Positions 16,381-25,739 of a DNA stretch of 64,000 nucleotides are shown here, piece by piece; positions within the stretch are counted from its first letter, which is position 1; each line of letters begins with the position of its first letter. The stretch lies in the NCBI RefSeq assembly GCF_008329565.1, contig NZ_NPKT01000017.1, positions 1-64,000 of the forward strand, given 5' to 3'. This DNA is from Mycolicibacterium sp. P1-5 (GTDB lineage: Bacteria > Actinomycetota > Actinomycetes > Mycobacteriales > Mycobacteriaceae). The notes under the pieces are model-generated. The model did not search any database, had not been told where the DNA came from, and worked only from the letters and a program-made list of their open reading frames with translations. The translations under genes were made by a program, and so were the position numbers.

Positions 16381-16896
16381 TTAGCGGCGGCCACCGCCCA
16401 CTTCAGCAGCCAACGGCGGCGGCAAGGGCGTGGTTGGCGTGGGCGCGGTGCTGGTGGATGCGGTGCTGGCGGGTGCGGACGAGGTCGTCGCGTTCGATGT
16501 TTGCGGGCCATGGAAGTCCACCCAAGGCTCCTTACGAATCGCGCTGCCGCCGGAGCTGACCGCCAGCGCGCTCGAACTCACCGTGTAGGTGACGCCGTCG
16601 TTCTGCGCGGTGTAGGACCCGTCTCCGCCGCTGGACGCGGACAGGACCAGCTTGGCGCCGTCGCGCACCCGCACGCCGCGATACGCATAGCCGCCGGATG
16701 TCTTGCAGATCGCCACGCGGGAGGTCTCGGTACTGCCGAACAGCACAGCCGCGTCCGAACAGCGCGCCGTCGAATCGATATAGCCATTTGCGTCGAACGC
16801 AGGGGCGGCACCGGCGTGTGGCAGAGCGGTCAGGAGCACAGCGGAACATGCCGCGGCCGCCGCAATTCCTGCGGCGCGGATTGCAGAAGAGGACAT
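16381..16896 (-). CDS. Secreted mycobacterial protein of unknown function
   Basis: A 171-residue protein with a signal peptide (residues 1 to about 30, AAGIAAAAACSAVLLTALPHAGA) and a small globular part (about 31-125) holding two cysteines (ARCSDAAVLFG and AICKTSGGYAYRGVRVRDGA), which could form a disulfide. The C-terminal 45 residues are Ser/Thr/Pro-rich, suggesting O-mannosylation after export. The ATG at 16896 is chosen because it directly precedes the signal peptide. It is divergent from the histidine phosphatase gene. Confidence 0.7.
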   Translation of the reverse strand: MSSSAIRAAGIAAAAACSAVLLTALPHAGAAPAFDANGYIDSTARCSDAAVLFGSTETSRVAICKTSGGYAYRGVRVRDGAKLVLSASSGGDGSYTAQNDGVTYTVSSSALAVSSGGSAIRKEPWVDFHGPQTSNATTSSAPASTASTSTAPTPTTPLPPPLAAEVGGGRR

Positions 16897-17074
16897 CGCT
16901 TTCCACGACACCACGCGAGCCACGACTGGGCGAGGGCCGATGCCGAGAATCCGCAAGATCGTTAGTTTGCCGAGACCGTGGCCAGGGTGTTGTAGACAGA
17001 TTTCCCATTCTGTACTGTGACCGAGCACACAGCCGATAGTGTCTGAGCGGCAATACCGCCGACGGGGGACCCGG

Positions 17075-18277
17075 ATGGAGTTGAGAATGCGAGATCGCGT
17101 TGTGAAAGCACTGGTGACGGTCGTCTCGGCGGTTGCGCTGTTGCTGATGTCGGCGTTGCCCGCCTGGGCCGCCGACACGATCACTTTGACCTGGGTGCGG
17201 CACGGCGAGTCCTTCGGCAACGTCGCGGGCGCCGGCATCGATACCAAGGTGCCCGGACCGTCCCTGACACCACTCGGCGTACAGCAGGCGGCAGCCATCG
17301 GTGACAAGCTCACAGCCGCCGGCGGCTTCGACAGCATCTACGTCTCCGACATGATTCGCACGCACCAGACGGCCGCCCCGCTGGCGTCGGCGACTGGACT
17401 CACCCCGATCCAGGAGGGTGGCTTCCGGGAGATCAGCGCCGGCATTTTCGAGGGGTCACCGATCGACAGCGGGCTGGGCCGGATCGGTTACTTCCTCATC
17501 CCGGTCGCCTGGACGCTCGGACTTCGCTCGCTGCCGATCCCGCTCGGCGAGACCGGCAACGGGTTCGAGGCACGGGTCAACGGTGCGATCAGCGACGTCA
17601 TCGCCAATGGAGACACCAAGCCGGTCATCTTCTCGCACGGCGCGACGATGATGATCTGGACGATGATGAACGTCGACAATCCCGACATCTCATTGATGCT
17701 GTCCCACACCCTGGGCAACACCGCCGTCGTGGTCGTGACCGGCAATCAGGAGGACGGCTGGATGCTGCAGAGCTGGGATGGCATCGAGGTGAGTCAGACT
17801 CCATCACTCGGCACCCAGTTGTTCGTCAACACCCGCAACCTGATCGTGGCGCCGCAAACCGCGGTGTACAACGTTGTTCAGGCCGTCAAGTCCGGTGACC
17901 TCAGCGAGGTGGTGGCCGCTATCCGCGAGGGTGTGGTCACCGTCGCGAAGGCCGGCGTCAACTTCGTCAGGGACTCGGTCACCGATATCGCGGAGGCGAT
18001 CCGCGGGGCACTGCCCGGAGCGGCGGCTCCCGTCGTCAATCCGCTTGCCGCCAAGGTGAACTCGCCGGCCGCGATGGCTGCCACCCCGACGATCTCAACC
18101 AGTGCCACGGGTGTGACCGACGGCAACAAGACTGAGCCGAGCAAGCGCAACGCCACCTCCAGCCGTTCATCGAAGGCCGACACGTCCAGCCGGGGCGCGA
18201 GCACCGGCAAGGCTGATGGGGAAGCCAAGAAAGGAACTGGCTCCAGCGGGCGAGCGGCGCACAAAGCGGCTGCTTGA
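17075..18277 (+). CDS. Exported histidine-phosphatase-family protein
   Basis: A 400-residue protein: signal peptide (ALVTVVSAVALLLMSALPAWA, cleaved before ADTITLTW), then a phosphoglycerate-mutase-like domain (about residues 35-235) with the catalytic RHG (TWVRHGESFGN), DMIRTHQTA, an acidic FREISAGIFEG, and the second His in IFSHGATMMIW. The C-terminal 150 residues are low-complexity (Ala/Ser/Thr/Lys). It probably removes phosphate from an extracytoplasmic ester; substrate unknown. Two starts are plausible: ATG 17075 after GGGGGA and ATG 17087 after GGAG. Confidence 0.85.
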   Translation: MELRMRDRVVKALVTVVSAVALLLMSALPAWAADTITLTWVRHGESFGNVAGAGIDTKVPGPSLTPLGVQQAAAIGDKLTAAGGFDSIYVSDMIRTHQTAAPLASATGLTPIQEGGFREISAGIFEGSPIDSGLGRIGYFLIPVAWTLGLRSLPIPLGETGNGFEARVNGAISDVIANGDTKPVIFSHGATMMIWTMMNVDNPDISLMLSHTLGNTAVVVVTGNQEDGWMLQSWDGIEVSQTPSLGTQLFVNTRNLIVAPQTAVYNVVQAVKSGDLSEVVAAIREGVVTVAKAGVNFVRDSVTDIAEAIRGALPGAAAPVVNPLAAKVNSPAAMAATPTISTSATGVTDGNKTEPSKRNATSSRSSKADTSSRGASTGKADGEAKKGTGSSGRAAHKAAA

Positions 18278-18294
18278 CGGACGATCGAGTCGTT

Positions 18295-19047
18295 TCAGCC
18301 GAGATATTCTGATTCGACCACCAGGTCCGGTACCAGCTTCTGGTACTCCATGTGGGCGCGGTGCTCTATGGTCTGCCATCCCTTGCCCTGCTGCTCGCGC
18401 ATGAACGCGCGGTACTTGGGGGAGCCGGGGAAGCCCACGTTGTCGGCGACGACGACTGCGCCGCGGCGTAGCCAGCCGCGTTCGACGATGCTGAGCAAGT
18501 CTGGGAGGTATGCGTTCTTGTCATGGTCGATGAACAGGAAGTGCACTGTGCCGGAGGTGAATCCGTACTCATCTTGCAGAACATCGAGCGTGCGTCCACC
18601 ATCGCCGATCGTCCCGACAACGCAGGTGATGCGATCGGCGACACCCGCGTGCGCCCAGATCCGCCGGGCCACTGCGGCATTCGCCGATGACAGCTCGACC
18701 GAGATCACGCGGGCCGATGGTGCGGCGCGTGCGATCCGCAGCGCGCCGTATCCGCAGTAGGTGCCCAGCTCCAGAGCGAGTTGCGGATCGGCGCGGCGTA
18801 CCGCGGCGTCGAGCAGGCCGCCCTTCTCGTCACCGACGTTGACCAGAAACGACTTGGCGTAGGCGTACTCGTCGATGGTCGCCAGCACGCTGTCGATGTC
18901 GCCGTGGCGGGCATTGGCCTCGACGTAGTCTGCCGCTGCCGCCTCTCGGCCGTCCCCGACCTGACCCGTCCTGTTGAAGTTGCGGATCCCGATACCGGTG
19001 CGCAGCACCGACCATCGCAGCAGCGGTAAATGCTGGCGAAGATTCAT
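18295..19047 (-). CDS. SAM-dependent O-methyltransferase (catechol-OMT-like)
   Basis: A 250-residue class I methyltransferase. The SAM-binding loop is LALELGTYCGYGALRIA (about residues 90-106), followed by the acidic ribose contact (VISVELSSANAAVARR) and the metal-binding Asp/Asn region of catechol O-methyltransferases (FLFIDHDKNAYLPDL and VVADNVGFPG). The family methylates a phenolic or catecholic hydroxyl. It lies just before the type III PKS block but on the opposite strand; a link is possible but unproven. ATG 19047 is preferred to the adjoining TTG. Confidence 0.85.
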   Translation of the reverse strand: MNLRQHLPLLRWSVLRTGIGIRNFNRTGQVGDGREAAAADYVEANARHGDIDSVLATIDEYAYAKSFLVNVGDEKGGLLDAAVRRADPQLALELGTYCGYGALRIARAAPSARVISVELSSANAAVARRIWAHAGVADRITCVVGTIGDGGRTLDVLQDEYGFTSGTVHFLFIDHDKNAYLPDLLSIVERGWLRRGAVVVADNVGFPGSPKYRAFMREQQGKGWQTIEHRAHMEYQKLVPDLVVESEYLG

Positions 19048-19175
19048 CAACCCACGCTACGTTGTGGTCGCGGGTGCCAGTGAGGGGCTTGCGAGAGGTT
19101 TGTGTGCGGGCAATATCGTCTTCAATATCGTCGTCGCCCGTCGCCCGGAAAGGCGGCGGCCGGAAAGTCCTGGCC

Positions 19176-19952
19176 GTGAGCTACGGCATCGTTTGTCATG
19201 CATTGTTCGCGGTGGCCGTCGGCGCGATGGTCGCGTCGATGTACTTCGGGATGAGCCGTTCGTTCGGCAGGTTGCCGTTCCCGTGGAGCTGGGTAGCCAA
19301 CGCCGCGCTGTTGGTTCAGTTCCCGGTCATCCACTCGTTGCTGCTCGCCAGCCGGGGCCGGGCGATACTGGGCCGGCTCGCTCCGCGTGGCACCGGCGCT
19401 ACGTTGACTCCGACCACCTACGTCATCGTCGGGTCGCTGCAGCTGATCGCCCTGTTTGCGCTCTGGACGCCGACTGGAACGATTTGGTGGCAGGCGCGCG
19501 GCCCGGCCTTGGTCGTCATGGTCGCGCTCTACGCGTCGGCCTGGATGCTGCTGGGGAAGTCCATGCTCGACGCAGGCCTCTCGCTGCAGACCGGCAGCCT
19601 GGGCTGGGTGGCCTTATTGCGTGGCCGCAAGCTGGTCTTCCCGAAGATGCCGACTACGGGTCTTTTCCGGCTGACGCGGCAGCCGATTTATGTCGCGTTC
19701 ACTCTGACGGTCTGGACGGTGCCGACCTGGACTCCCGATCAGCTGGCGCTGGCGCTGGTGTTCACCGCCTATTGCCTGGTGGGACCGCTGTTCAAGGAAG
19801 CCCGCTTCCGACACGTCTTCGGTACCGCGTGGGAGAGCTATGCGCGTAGTGTGCCGTATTGGTTACCGTGGCCACGTAGGCCACGAGGCCGTTCGGGGAA
19901 GCGTTGTGAACCTACTGCTGATCGAGTACGTATCAGCAGAAGGCAGGGCTGA
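19176..19952 (+). CDS. Isoprenylcysteine-methyltransferase-like membrane protein (first of two)
   Basis: A 258-residue integral membrane protein with about six hydrophobic segments and a C-terminal ICMT/PEMT-like signature: TTGLFRLTRQPIYVAFTLT then FKEARFRHVFGTAWESYARSVP, the SAM-binding end of this methyltransferase superfamily. GTG at 19176 follows GGAAAG. It ends 17 bases before the MMPL gene and is probably the first gene of the operon that continues through the PKS. A second, shorter ICMT-like protein is encoded four genes on, so the two may methylate different positions or intermediates. Confidence 0.75.
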   Translation: MSYGIVCHALFAVAVGAMVASMYFGMSRSFGRLPFPWSWVANAALLVQFPVIHSLLLASRGRAILGRLAPRGTGATLTPTTYVIVGSLQLIALFALWTPTGTIWWQARGPALVVMVALYASAWMLLGKSMLDAGLSLQTGSLGWVALLRGRKLVFPKMPTTGLFRLTRQPIYVAFTLTVWTVPTWTPDQLALALVFTAYCLVGPLFKEARFRHVFGTAWESYARSVPYWLPWPRRPRGRSGKRCEPTADRVRISRRQG

Positions 19953-19969
19953 AACCGAAGGACGGACCA

Positions 19970-22207
19970 TTGCTGCGAGCGATCGCCCGGTTAGCCATTG
20001 CAGCGCCGCGTCAGGTGGTCGCCACAGCGATCCTCGTGATGGTGGCGATCGGCATCTTCGGCGTGCCGGTGGCCAAGAACCTCTCTCCGAGCGGTTTCGC
20101 TGACCCGAATTCGCAGTCGTCGCGCGCGACGCAGCTGCTCACCGACAAGTTCGATCAGGGCGACGTGCAGCTGCTGGTCGTGGTGAGCGCGCATGAACGC
20201 TATGACAGCCCGGCAGCGCGTGGGGCCGCTCTCGACGTCATCGACCAGCTGAAGCGGTCCGGCCACATCACCGGGATCAGGTCGGCGTGGACGTCGCCGC
20301 CGCAGGCCGCGGCCGCGATGGTCAGCCGCGATCAGAAGTCGGGTCTCATCGCCGTCGGCATCACGGGGAGCGAGTCCAACCAGCAGACCTATGCCAAGGA
20401 TCTGTCCGAACAGGTCAGCCGTGACCGTGACGGCATCGCTGTGCGCACCGGCGGAGTGGCGATGGTCAATCTGCAGGTGACCCAGCAATCCCAGCACGAT
20501 CTGCTGCTGATGGAATCCATCGCGATTCCGCTGAGCTTCCTCGTGCTGGTCTGGGTCTTCGGTGGCGTGTTCGCCGCCGCGCTGCCGGTCGCCGTCGGAC
20601 TGATGGCCATCCTCGGCGCCCTGGCCGTCCTTCGGGTGACGACGTTCTTCACCGATGTCTCGATCTTCGCGCTGAACCTCACCACCGCCATGGGCCTGGC
20701 GCTGGCGATCGACTACACGCTGCTGATGATCAGCCGGTATCGCGACGAACTGGCCGAAGGGGCCGACCGCGAGGCTGCGCTGATGCGGACGATGGAGTCA
20801 GCGGGTCGCACCGTGCTGTTTTCCGGCACCACCGTCGCGCTGTCCATGGGCGCCATGGTGCTGTTCCCGATGCACTTCCTGAAATCGTTCGCCTACGCCG
20901 GGGTGGCCACCGTCGCCTTCGCCGCAATCGCCGCGATTGTGATCACCCCCGCCGCGATCAGCCTGCTCGGCGACCGGCTCGATTCGCTCGACGTGCGCCG
21001 CCTGTTACGCCGCACGCTCGGTCGAGCCGAGCCCGTCAAGCGGCCGATCGAAGAACAATTCTGGTACCGCGCAACAAAATTCGTGATGAAGCGGGCGGTG
21101 CTGATCGGGTTGGCCGGGGTCGTGCTCCTGGTCGTCCTCGGTGCGCCCTTCCTCGGCGTGCGTCCCGGCTTTCCCGACGACCGGGTGCTGCCGACCTCGG
21201 CGTCGGCTCATCAGGTGGGCGACCTGCTGCGCAGTGAATTCACCAACAATTCCGAGACGGCGATCCCGGTCGTCATCCCGGACGCCGCCGGACTGTCCGA
21301 ACCCCAGATCGCCCGATACGCCGCGGACTTGTCACGCGTCCCCGATGTGCCGTCGGTCTCGGCACCGATGGGAGCCTTCGTCGGCGGCAACCTGGTCGGC
21401 CCGCCGACGGCAGCCACCGGCATGGCATCGGGCAGTGCGCTACTCACGGTCGAGAGCGCCGCCCCGCTGTTCTCGGACCGCTCCGAGGATCAGCTCACCC
21501 GTCTGCATGCGGTGAGTACGCCCGGCAACAAGGCGGTCGAGTTCGCCGGTACGGCGCAGACCAACCGGGACAGCGTGGACGCCATCACCTCGCGGTTGCC
21601 GGTCGTGCTGGGGTTGATCGCCGTCATCATGCTGGTGCTGCTGTTCTTGCTGACCGGAAGTGTGGTGCTGCCGCTCAAGGCGCTGGTACTCAACGTGCTG
21701 TCGCTGACTGCGGCCTTCGGTGCAATGGTGTGGATCTTCCAGGACGGCAACCTCGGCGCGCTCGGTACCACCTCGACCGGCACGTTGGTGGCAAACATTC
21801 CGGTTCTTTTGTTCTGCATCGCGTTCGGCCTCTCGATGGACTACGAGGTCTTCCTGGTGTCCCGGATCCGCGAGTTCTGGCTGTCATCGCCGCAGGGCGG
21901 GGTGGTGGACAACGACGAGAGCGTTGCTCTCGGGGTGGCCCACACCGGCCGCGTCATCACCGCTGCGGCGCTCATCATGGCTATCTCGTTCGCGGCGCTG
22001 ACCGCGGCGCATGTGTCGTTCATGCGGATGTTCGGCCTGGGCTTGGCGCTGGCCGTACTGGCCGACGCCACCCTGGTTCGCCTGGTCCTCGTCCCCGCCT
22101 TCATGCACGTCATGGGCCGGTGGAACTGGTGGGCGCCGAAGCCCCTGGCATGGATGCACCAACGAGTAGGAATTCGCGAAGGAGGCCCGGCGAGGCATAC
22201 TGGGTGA
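19970..22207 (+). CDS. MMPL/RND-family lipid transporter
   Basis: A 745-residue transporter with the MmpL layout: TM1, a periplasmic porter domain (about residues 38-175), TM2-6, a cytoplasmic linker, TM7, a second porter domain (about 400-540), and TM8-12. The Asp-Tyr proton-relay pairs occur in TM4 (LAIDYTLLMISRYRDEL) and TM10 (LSMDYEVFLVSRIREF). No long C-terminal domain is present. It starts at TTG with GAAGGA upstream and ends one base before the PKS start, so it is the probable exporter or periplasmic mover of the PKS product. Confidence 0.92.
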   Translation: MLRAIARLAIAAPRQVVATAILVMVAIGIFGVPVAKNLSPSGFADPNSQSSRATQLLTDKFDQGDVQLLVVVSAHERYDSPAARGAALDVIDQLKRSGHITGIRSAWTSPPQAAAAMVSRDQKSGLIAVGITGSESNQQTYAKDLSEQVSRDRDGIAVRTGGVAMVNLQVTQQSQHDLLLMESIAIPLSFLVLVWVFGGVFAAALPVAVGLMAILGALAVLRVTTFFTDVSIFALNLTTAMGLALAIDYTLLMISRYRDELAEGADREAALMRTMESAGRTVLFSGTTVALSMGAMVLFPMHFLKSFAYAGVATVAFAAIAAIVITPAAISLLGDRLDSLDVRRLLRRTLGRAEPVKRPIEEQFWYRATKFVMKRAVLIGLAGVVLLVVLGAPFLGVRPGFPDDRVLPTSASAHQVGDLLRSEFTNNSETAIPVVIPDAAGLSEPQIARYAADLSRVPDVPSVSAPMGAFVGGNLVGPPTAATGMASGSALLTVESAAPLFSDRSEDQLTRLHAVSTPGNKAVEFAGTAQTNRDSVDAITSRLPVVLGLIAVIMLVLLFLLTGSVVLPLKALVLNVLSLTAAFGAMVWIFQDGNLGALGTTSTGTLVANIPVLLFCIAFGLSMDYEVFLVSRIREFWLSSPQGGVVDNDESVALGVAHTGRVITAAALIMAISFAALTAAHVSFMRMFGLGLALAVLADATLVRLVLVPAFMHVMGRWNWWAPKPLAWMHQRVGIREGGPARHTG

Positions 22208-22208
22208 C

Positions 22209-23342
22209 GTGTCGAACAACGGTCCGTGGGCAAACACTGGTGAACCCGCACCCGACGATCATCGTGTCAATGACATGCGTCCGATCAGTGTCATCGCCGG
22301 TGTACGCGGAGAGTTGCCGCCGAACCGCTACACCCAGGCCGAGGTCACCGAAGCCTTCCTCACCATCGGCGGCTACGGCGAGTATGAAGAAATCCTGCGG
22401 AAGCTGCATCGCAGCGCCAAAGTCGATAATCGTCACTTCGTCCTGCCGCTGGATCAGTACCCCGCGCTGAAGGACTTCGGCGAGGCCAACGACCTGTTCA
22501 TCGAGAACGCTGTCGAACTCGGCTCGGCCGCCGTCGCCGGTGCCCTCGAGGAAGCCGGCCTGCGGCCGGAGGACGTCGATCTCATCGTGTCGACGACCGT
22601 GACGGGTGTCGCGGCCCCGTCCATCGAGGCGAGGATTGCCGGCCGGCTGGGAATGCGGCCCGATGTCCGTCGGGTCCCGATGTTCGGGCTGGGCTGCGTG
22701 GCCGGTGCGGCGGGGGTGGCCCGGTTGAACGACCACCTGCGCGGTGATCCCGACGGTGTCGCGGTGCTGGTGTCCGTCGAGTTGTGCTCGATGACCTACA
22801 CGGCGAACAAGCCGACGTTACCCGGACTGGTCGGTAGCGCGTTGTTCGCCGACGGCGCTGCCGCCGTTGTGGCGGTCGGTGAGCGCCGGGCGAAGAGAAT
22901 CAACGCGAGCGGGCCCGACGTGATCGATTCACGTAGTCATCTGTATCCAGATTCGTTGCGCACCATGGGCTGGGACGTCGGAGCCGACGGTCTGGAGCTG
23001 GTGCTGTCCGCCGATCTGCCCGACGTGATCGAGCGCTACCTGCCTGACGACGTCGGGGATTTCCTTGGCTCACATAGCCTCACGATCGACGACATCGGCA
23101 CGTGGGTCTGCCATCCCGGCGGTCCGAAGATCATCGAGGCGATCGTCAACAGTCTGGAGCTGCCCGACGAGGCGCTCGAACTCACCTGGCGCTCGCTGGC
23201 CGACATCGGCAACATCTCGTCGTCTTCGGTGCTGCACGTGCTGCGCGACACCATCGCGAAGCGTCCGTCGGCAGGCCCCAGTGTGATGATGGCCATGGGT
23301 CCCGGGTTCTGCTCGGAACTGGTGCTGCTGCGCTGGCACTGA
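22209..23342 (+). CDS. Type III polyketide synthase (chalcone/stilbene-synthase family)
   Basis: A 377-residue homodimer-type ketosynthase. The catalytic triad is visible: Cys163 in MFGLGCVAGAAG, His302 in VCHPGGPKII, Asn335 in DIGNISSSSVL. Such enzymes extend acyl-CoA starters with malonyl-CoA without an ACP, giving alkylpyrones or alkylresorcinols. With the following ICMT-like methyltransferase and FAD hydroxylase it matches the layout of Streptomyces srsABC and of the mycobacterial cluster reported to make polyketide quinones used as electron carriers. The exact product is inferred. GTG 22209 lies one base after the MMPL stop. Confidence 0.93.
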   Translation: MSNNGPWANTGEPAPDDHRVNDMRPISVIAGVRGELPPNRYTQAEVTEAFLTIGGYGEYEEILRKLHRSAKVDNRHFVLPLDQYPALKDFGEANDLFIENAVELGSAAVAGALEEAGLRPEDVDLIVSTTVTGVAAPSIEARIAGRLGMRPDVRRVPMFGLGCVAGAAGVARLNDHLRGDPDGVAVLVSVELCSMTYTANKPTLPGLVGSALFADGAAAVVAVGERRAKRINASGPDVIDSRSHLYPDSLRTMGWDVGADGLELVLSADLPDVIERYLPDDVGDFLGSHSLTIDDIGTWVCHPGGPKIIEAIVNSLELPDEALELTWRSLADIGNISSSSVLHVLRDTIAKRPSAGPSVMMAMGPGFCSELVLLRWH

Positions 23343-23851
23343 TGACCTGGTATGTGCTGCTGGTCGCGGCGGTGGCGCTCGAGCGTCTGGCCGAACTCGT
23401 CGTCGCGCGGCGCAATCTCGCCTGGAGCCGAGCCCACGGCGGTGTCGAGTTCGGGGCGAACCACTACCCGCTGATGGTGGTGCTGCACACCGGCTTTCTC
23501 GCCGGTGCGCTGGTGGAGGTGGTCGGTCTGCACCGGCCGTTCCTGCCCGCCCTCGGCTGGCCGATGCTCGCGATAGTCGTTGCGGCGCAAGCTTTGCGCT
23601 GGTGGTGCATCACCACGCTCGGCAAGCAGTGGAACACCCGGGTCGTCGTCGTCCCCGGTGCTCCCCGCGTCGTCGGCGGCCCGTACCGGTTCTTGCCCCA
23701 CCCCAACTATGTCGCGGTTGTCGCCGAGGGCATCGCGCTGCCGCTGGTGCACACCGGCTGGATCACCGCACTGGTCTTCACCGTGCTCAACGCGGTACTG
23801 CTGCGAACCCGCATCCGCACCGAGAATGCCGCGCTGGCAAGCCTGTCGTGA
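23342..23851 (+). CDS. ICMT-like methyltransferase, SrsB type
   Basis: A 169-residue membrane protein with four to five hydrophobic segments and the ICMT signature at the C-terminus (GPYRFLPHPNYVAVVAEG, then a final Glu in RIRTENAALASL). It corresponds to SrsB, which O-methylates alkylresorcinol in Streptomyces. The ATG overlaps the PKS stop (TGATG), so translation is coupled. Substrate is inferred from context. Confidence 0.85.
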   Translation: MTWYVLLVAAVALERLAELVVARRNLAWSRAHGGVEFGANHYPLMVVLHTGFLAGALVEVVGLHRPFLPALGWPMLAIVVAAQALRWWCITTLGKQWNTRVVVVPGAPRVVGGPYRFLPHPNYVAVVAEGIALPLVHTGWITALVFTVLNAVLLRTRIRTENAALASLS

Positions 23852-24864
23852 TAGATCTCCTGGTCGCGGGCGGCGGGCCGGCCGGTCTGGTCACCGCATT
23901 GCACGCCGCGCGCGCGGGGCTGAGCGTGGTCGTCGTCGAGCGACGTGGTGCACCGATAGACAAGGCCTGCGGCGAGGGGATGATGCCCTACGCTGTCGAG
24001 CAGCTGGGAAAACTCGGGATAGCTCTGCCCGGCAAGCCTTTTCGGGGTATCACCTACCTCGACTCCGCACGCCGGGTGGATGCGCCGTTCCGGGCAGACC
24101 CGGGCATGGGTGTGCGCCGTACCGCGCTGCACAGCGCGCTGATGGACGCGGTCGGTGCAGCGGGTGTCGAGGTGGTCAACGCCCACGTTGGCCCCATCAC
24201 GCAGAACTCGGACTCGGTGCAGTGTGGGGGGTTTAACGCGCGCTACCTCGCCGCTGCGGACGGCTTGCACTCGCCTATCCGGCGATCGCTCGGGCTGGCG
24301 CGGCCGAGCGGCCGGTCGCGGCGGTGGGGGCTGCGACGCCACGTTCACACCGCACCGTGGAGCGACCGGGTCGAGGTGTACTGGGGTGACGGCGCCGAAG
24401 CGTATGTCACGCCGGTCGCCGACGACTGTGTGGGCATCGCGATCCTGACCGCGCGGCAGGGCTCATTCGAGAGCAGATTGGCCGAATTCAGTGCGCTGAG
24501 CGAGCGCGTGAACGGCCACCCGCACGGACCCGAGCGGGCCGCGGGTCCGCTGCGGCAGCGGGTGTCCGGGCGTCGGGCCGGCCGTGTCCTGCTGGTGGGC
24601 GACGCCGCCGGCTATGTCGACGCGTTGACCGGCGAAGGCCTCGGCATCGCCTTCGGCGGTGCCGAGCTGTTGGTGAATTGTGTTCTGGCCGATCGGCCCG
24701 GCGACTACGACCGACACTGGCGACGGATGTCGCGCCGCTACCGGTTGTTGACGGCGGGCCTGCTGCAGGCCGTCGAATACGGTCCCACCCGGTCAGCGGT
24801 GGTGCCGGCGGCGGCGGCGCTGCCGGGCGCGTTCGGCAAGATCGTGAACCTGCTGGCGTACTGA
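23848..24864 (+). CDS. FAD-dependent monooxygenase, SrsC-like
   Basis: A 338-residue flavoprotein of the geranylgeranyl-reductase/aromatic-hydroxylase superfamily. It has the dinucleotide motif DLLVAGGGPAGLVTALHAARAG at the N-terminus (split GAGxxG type), CGEGMMPYAVEQL, and the second FAD motif GRVLLVGDAAGYVDALTGEGL (about residues 240-260). By analogy with SrsC it would hydroxylate the resorcinol ring, giving hydroquinone that oxidises to quinone. GTG at 23848 overlaps the preceding stop by four bases (GTGA). Confidence 0.85.
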   Translation: MIDLLVAGGGPAGLVTALHAARAGLSVVVVERRGAPIDKACGEGMMPYAVEQLGKLGIALPGKPFRGITYLDSARRVDAPFRADPGMGVRRTALHSALMDAVGAAGVEVVNAHVGPITQNSDSVQCGGFNARYLAAADGLHSPIRRSLGLARPSGRSRRWGLRRHVHTAPWSDRVEVYWGDGAEAYVTPVADDCVGIAILTARQGSFESRLAEFSALSERVNGHPHGPERAAGPLRQRVSGRRAGRVLLVGDAAGYVDALTGEGLGIAFGGAELLVNCVLADRPGDYDRHWRRMSRRYRLLTAGLLQAVEYGPTRSAVVPAAAALPGAFGKIVNLLAY

Positions 24865-24870
24865 CCGGCG

Positions 24871-24876
24871 TAGGCT
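24871..24876 (+). promoter_or_regulatory. -10 box before the SDR gene
   Basis: TAGGCT, eight bases before the ATG at 24885, suggesting an independent leaderless promoter downstream of the PKS operon. Confidence 0.5.
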
Positions 24877-24884
24877 GCGCCGCT

Positions 24885-25739
24885 ATGAGCAACGGCCCGC
24901 ACGACATCGGGGAGATCGCGGACTGGAACCGCCTGCTGGACGGCCGTGTTGCGCTGGTGACTGGTGGCGGCGACGGTATCGGTGGCGCGATCTCGAAGCT
25001 GTTCGCCGCGCACGGCGCCCTTGTGGAAGTCGCGGAGATCGACCCGGCGCGCGCCCGACGGATCAGCCGTGACGTGTCGGCCGACGGCGGGGTGATTCGC
25101 AGCCACGTCGTCGATGTGACTGTCGACGACGATGTCGCACGCCTGGCCGACGCGGTGCTGGGCGAACACGGCCGGGTGGACGTGGTGGTCAATAACGTCG
25201 GGGATTATCGGCCGTTGGTGGGGTTCGAGGAGTCGACACCGCATACGTGGCAACGGATGTACGACATCAATCTGCGACATGTCTTCGCGGTGACCCGGGC
25301 GTTCGTCGGGGCCATGATCCAGGCGGGCAGCGGCAGCATCGTCAACGTCCACTCGGTCGAAGGTATGCGTGGCTTCCCGCGCGATCCGGTGTACGGGGCG
25401 ATGAAAGCCGCTGTCGCACACTTCACAACATGTCTGGCGGTCGACCTGGGCCGCCATGGCATCCGAGTCAACGGTATCGGCACTGATCTGACTCAGACGC
25501 CGCAGGTGGACTATCTCACCGGCTACGAGGATGTCGAGCATCTGTGGCAGTCGTGGGCGCCGGTCGGCCGCGTCGGCTGGCCGGAAGATCAGGCGCGGGT
25601 TGCCCTGTTCTTGGCTTCTGAGCTGTCGGGATTCGTCACGGGCCACAACATCCCGGTCGATGGTGGGACGAAAGCCGGTGGTGGATGGGTATTTTCGCCG
25701 CGTGCCGGCCGATTCGTCAACCGGTCCAAGCACCTGTAG
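24885..25739 (+). CDS. Short-chain dehydrogenase/reductase
   Basis: A 284-residue classical SDR. The NAD(P)-binding motif is TGGGDGIGGAI (about residues 26-36), followed by VVNNVGDY, the catalytic Ser in VNVHSVEGM and the YxxxK pair in VYGAMKAAVAHF. The C-terminal PVDGGTKAGGG is typical. The NNAG motif reads NNVG, a tolerated change. It follows the PKS operon by 20 bases but appears to have its own promoter; a role in the same pathway is possible but unproven. Confidence 0.9.
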   Translation: MSNGPHDIGEIADWNRLLDGRVALVTGGGDGIGGAISKLFAAHGALVEVAEIDPARARRISRDVSADGGVIRSHVVDVTVDDDVARLADAVLGEHGRVDVVVNNVGDYRPLVGFEESTPHTWQRMYDINLRHVFAVTRAFVGAMIQAGSGSIVNVHSVEGMRGFPRDPVYGAMKAAVAHFTTCLAVDLGRHGIRVNGIGTDLTQTPQVDYLTGYEDVEHLWQSWAPVGRVGWPEDQARVALFLASELSGFVTGHNIPVDGGTKAGGGWVFSPRAGRFVNRSKHL

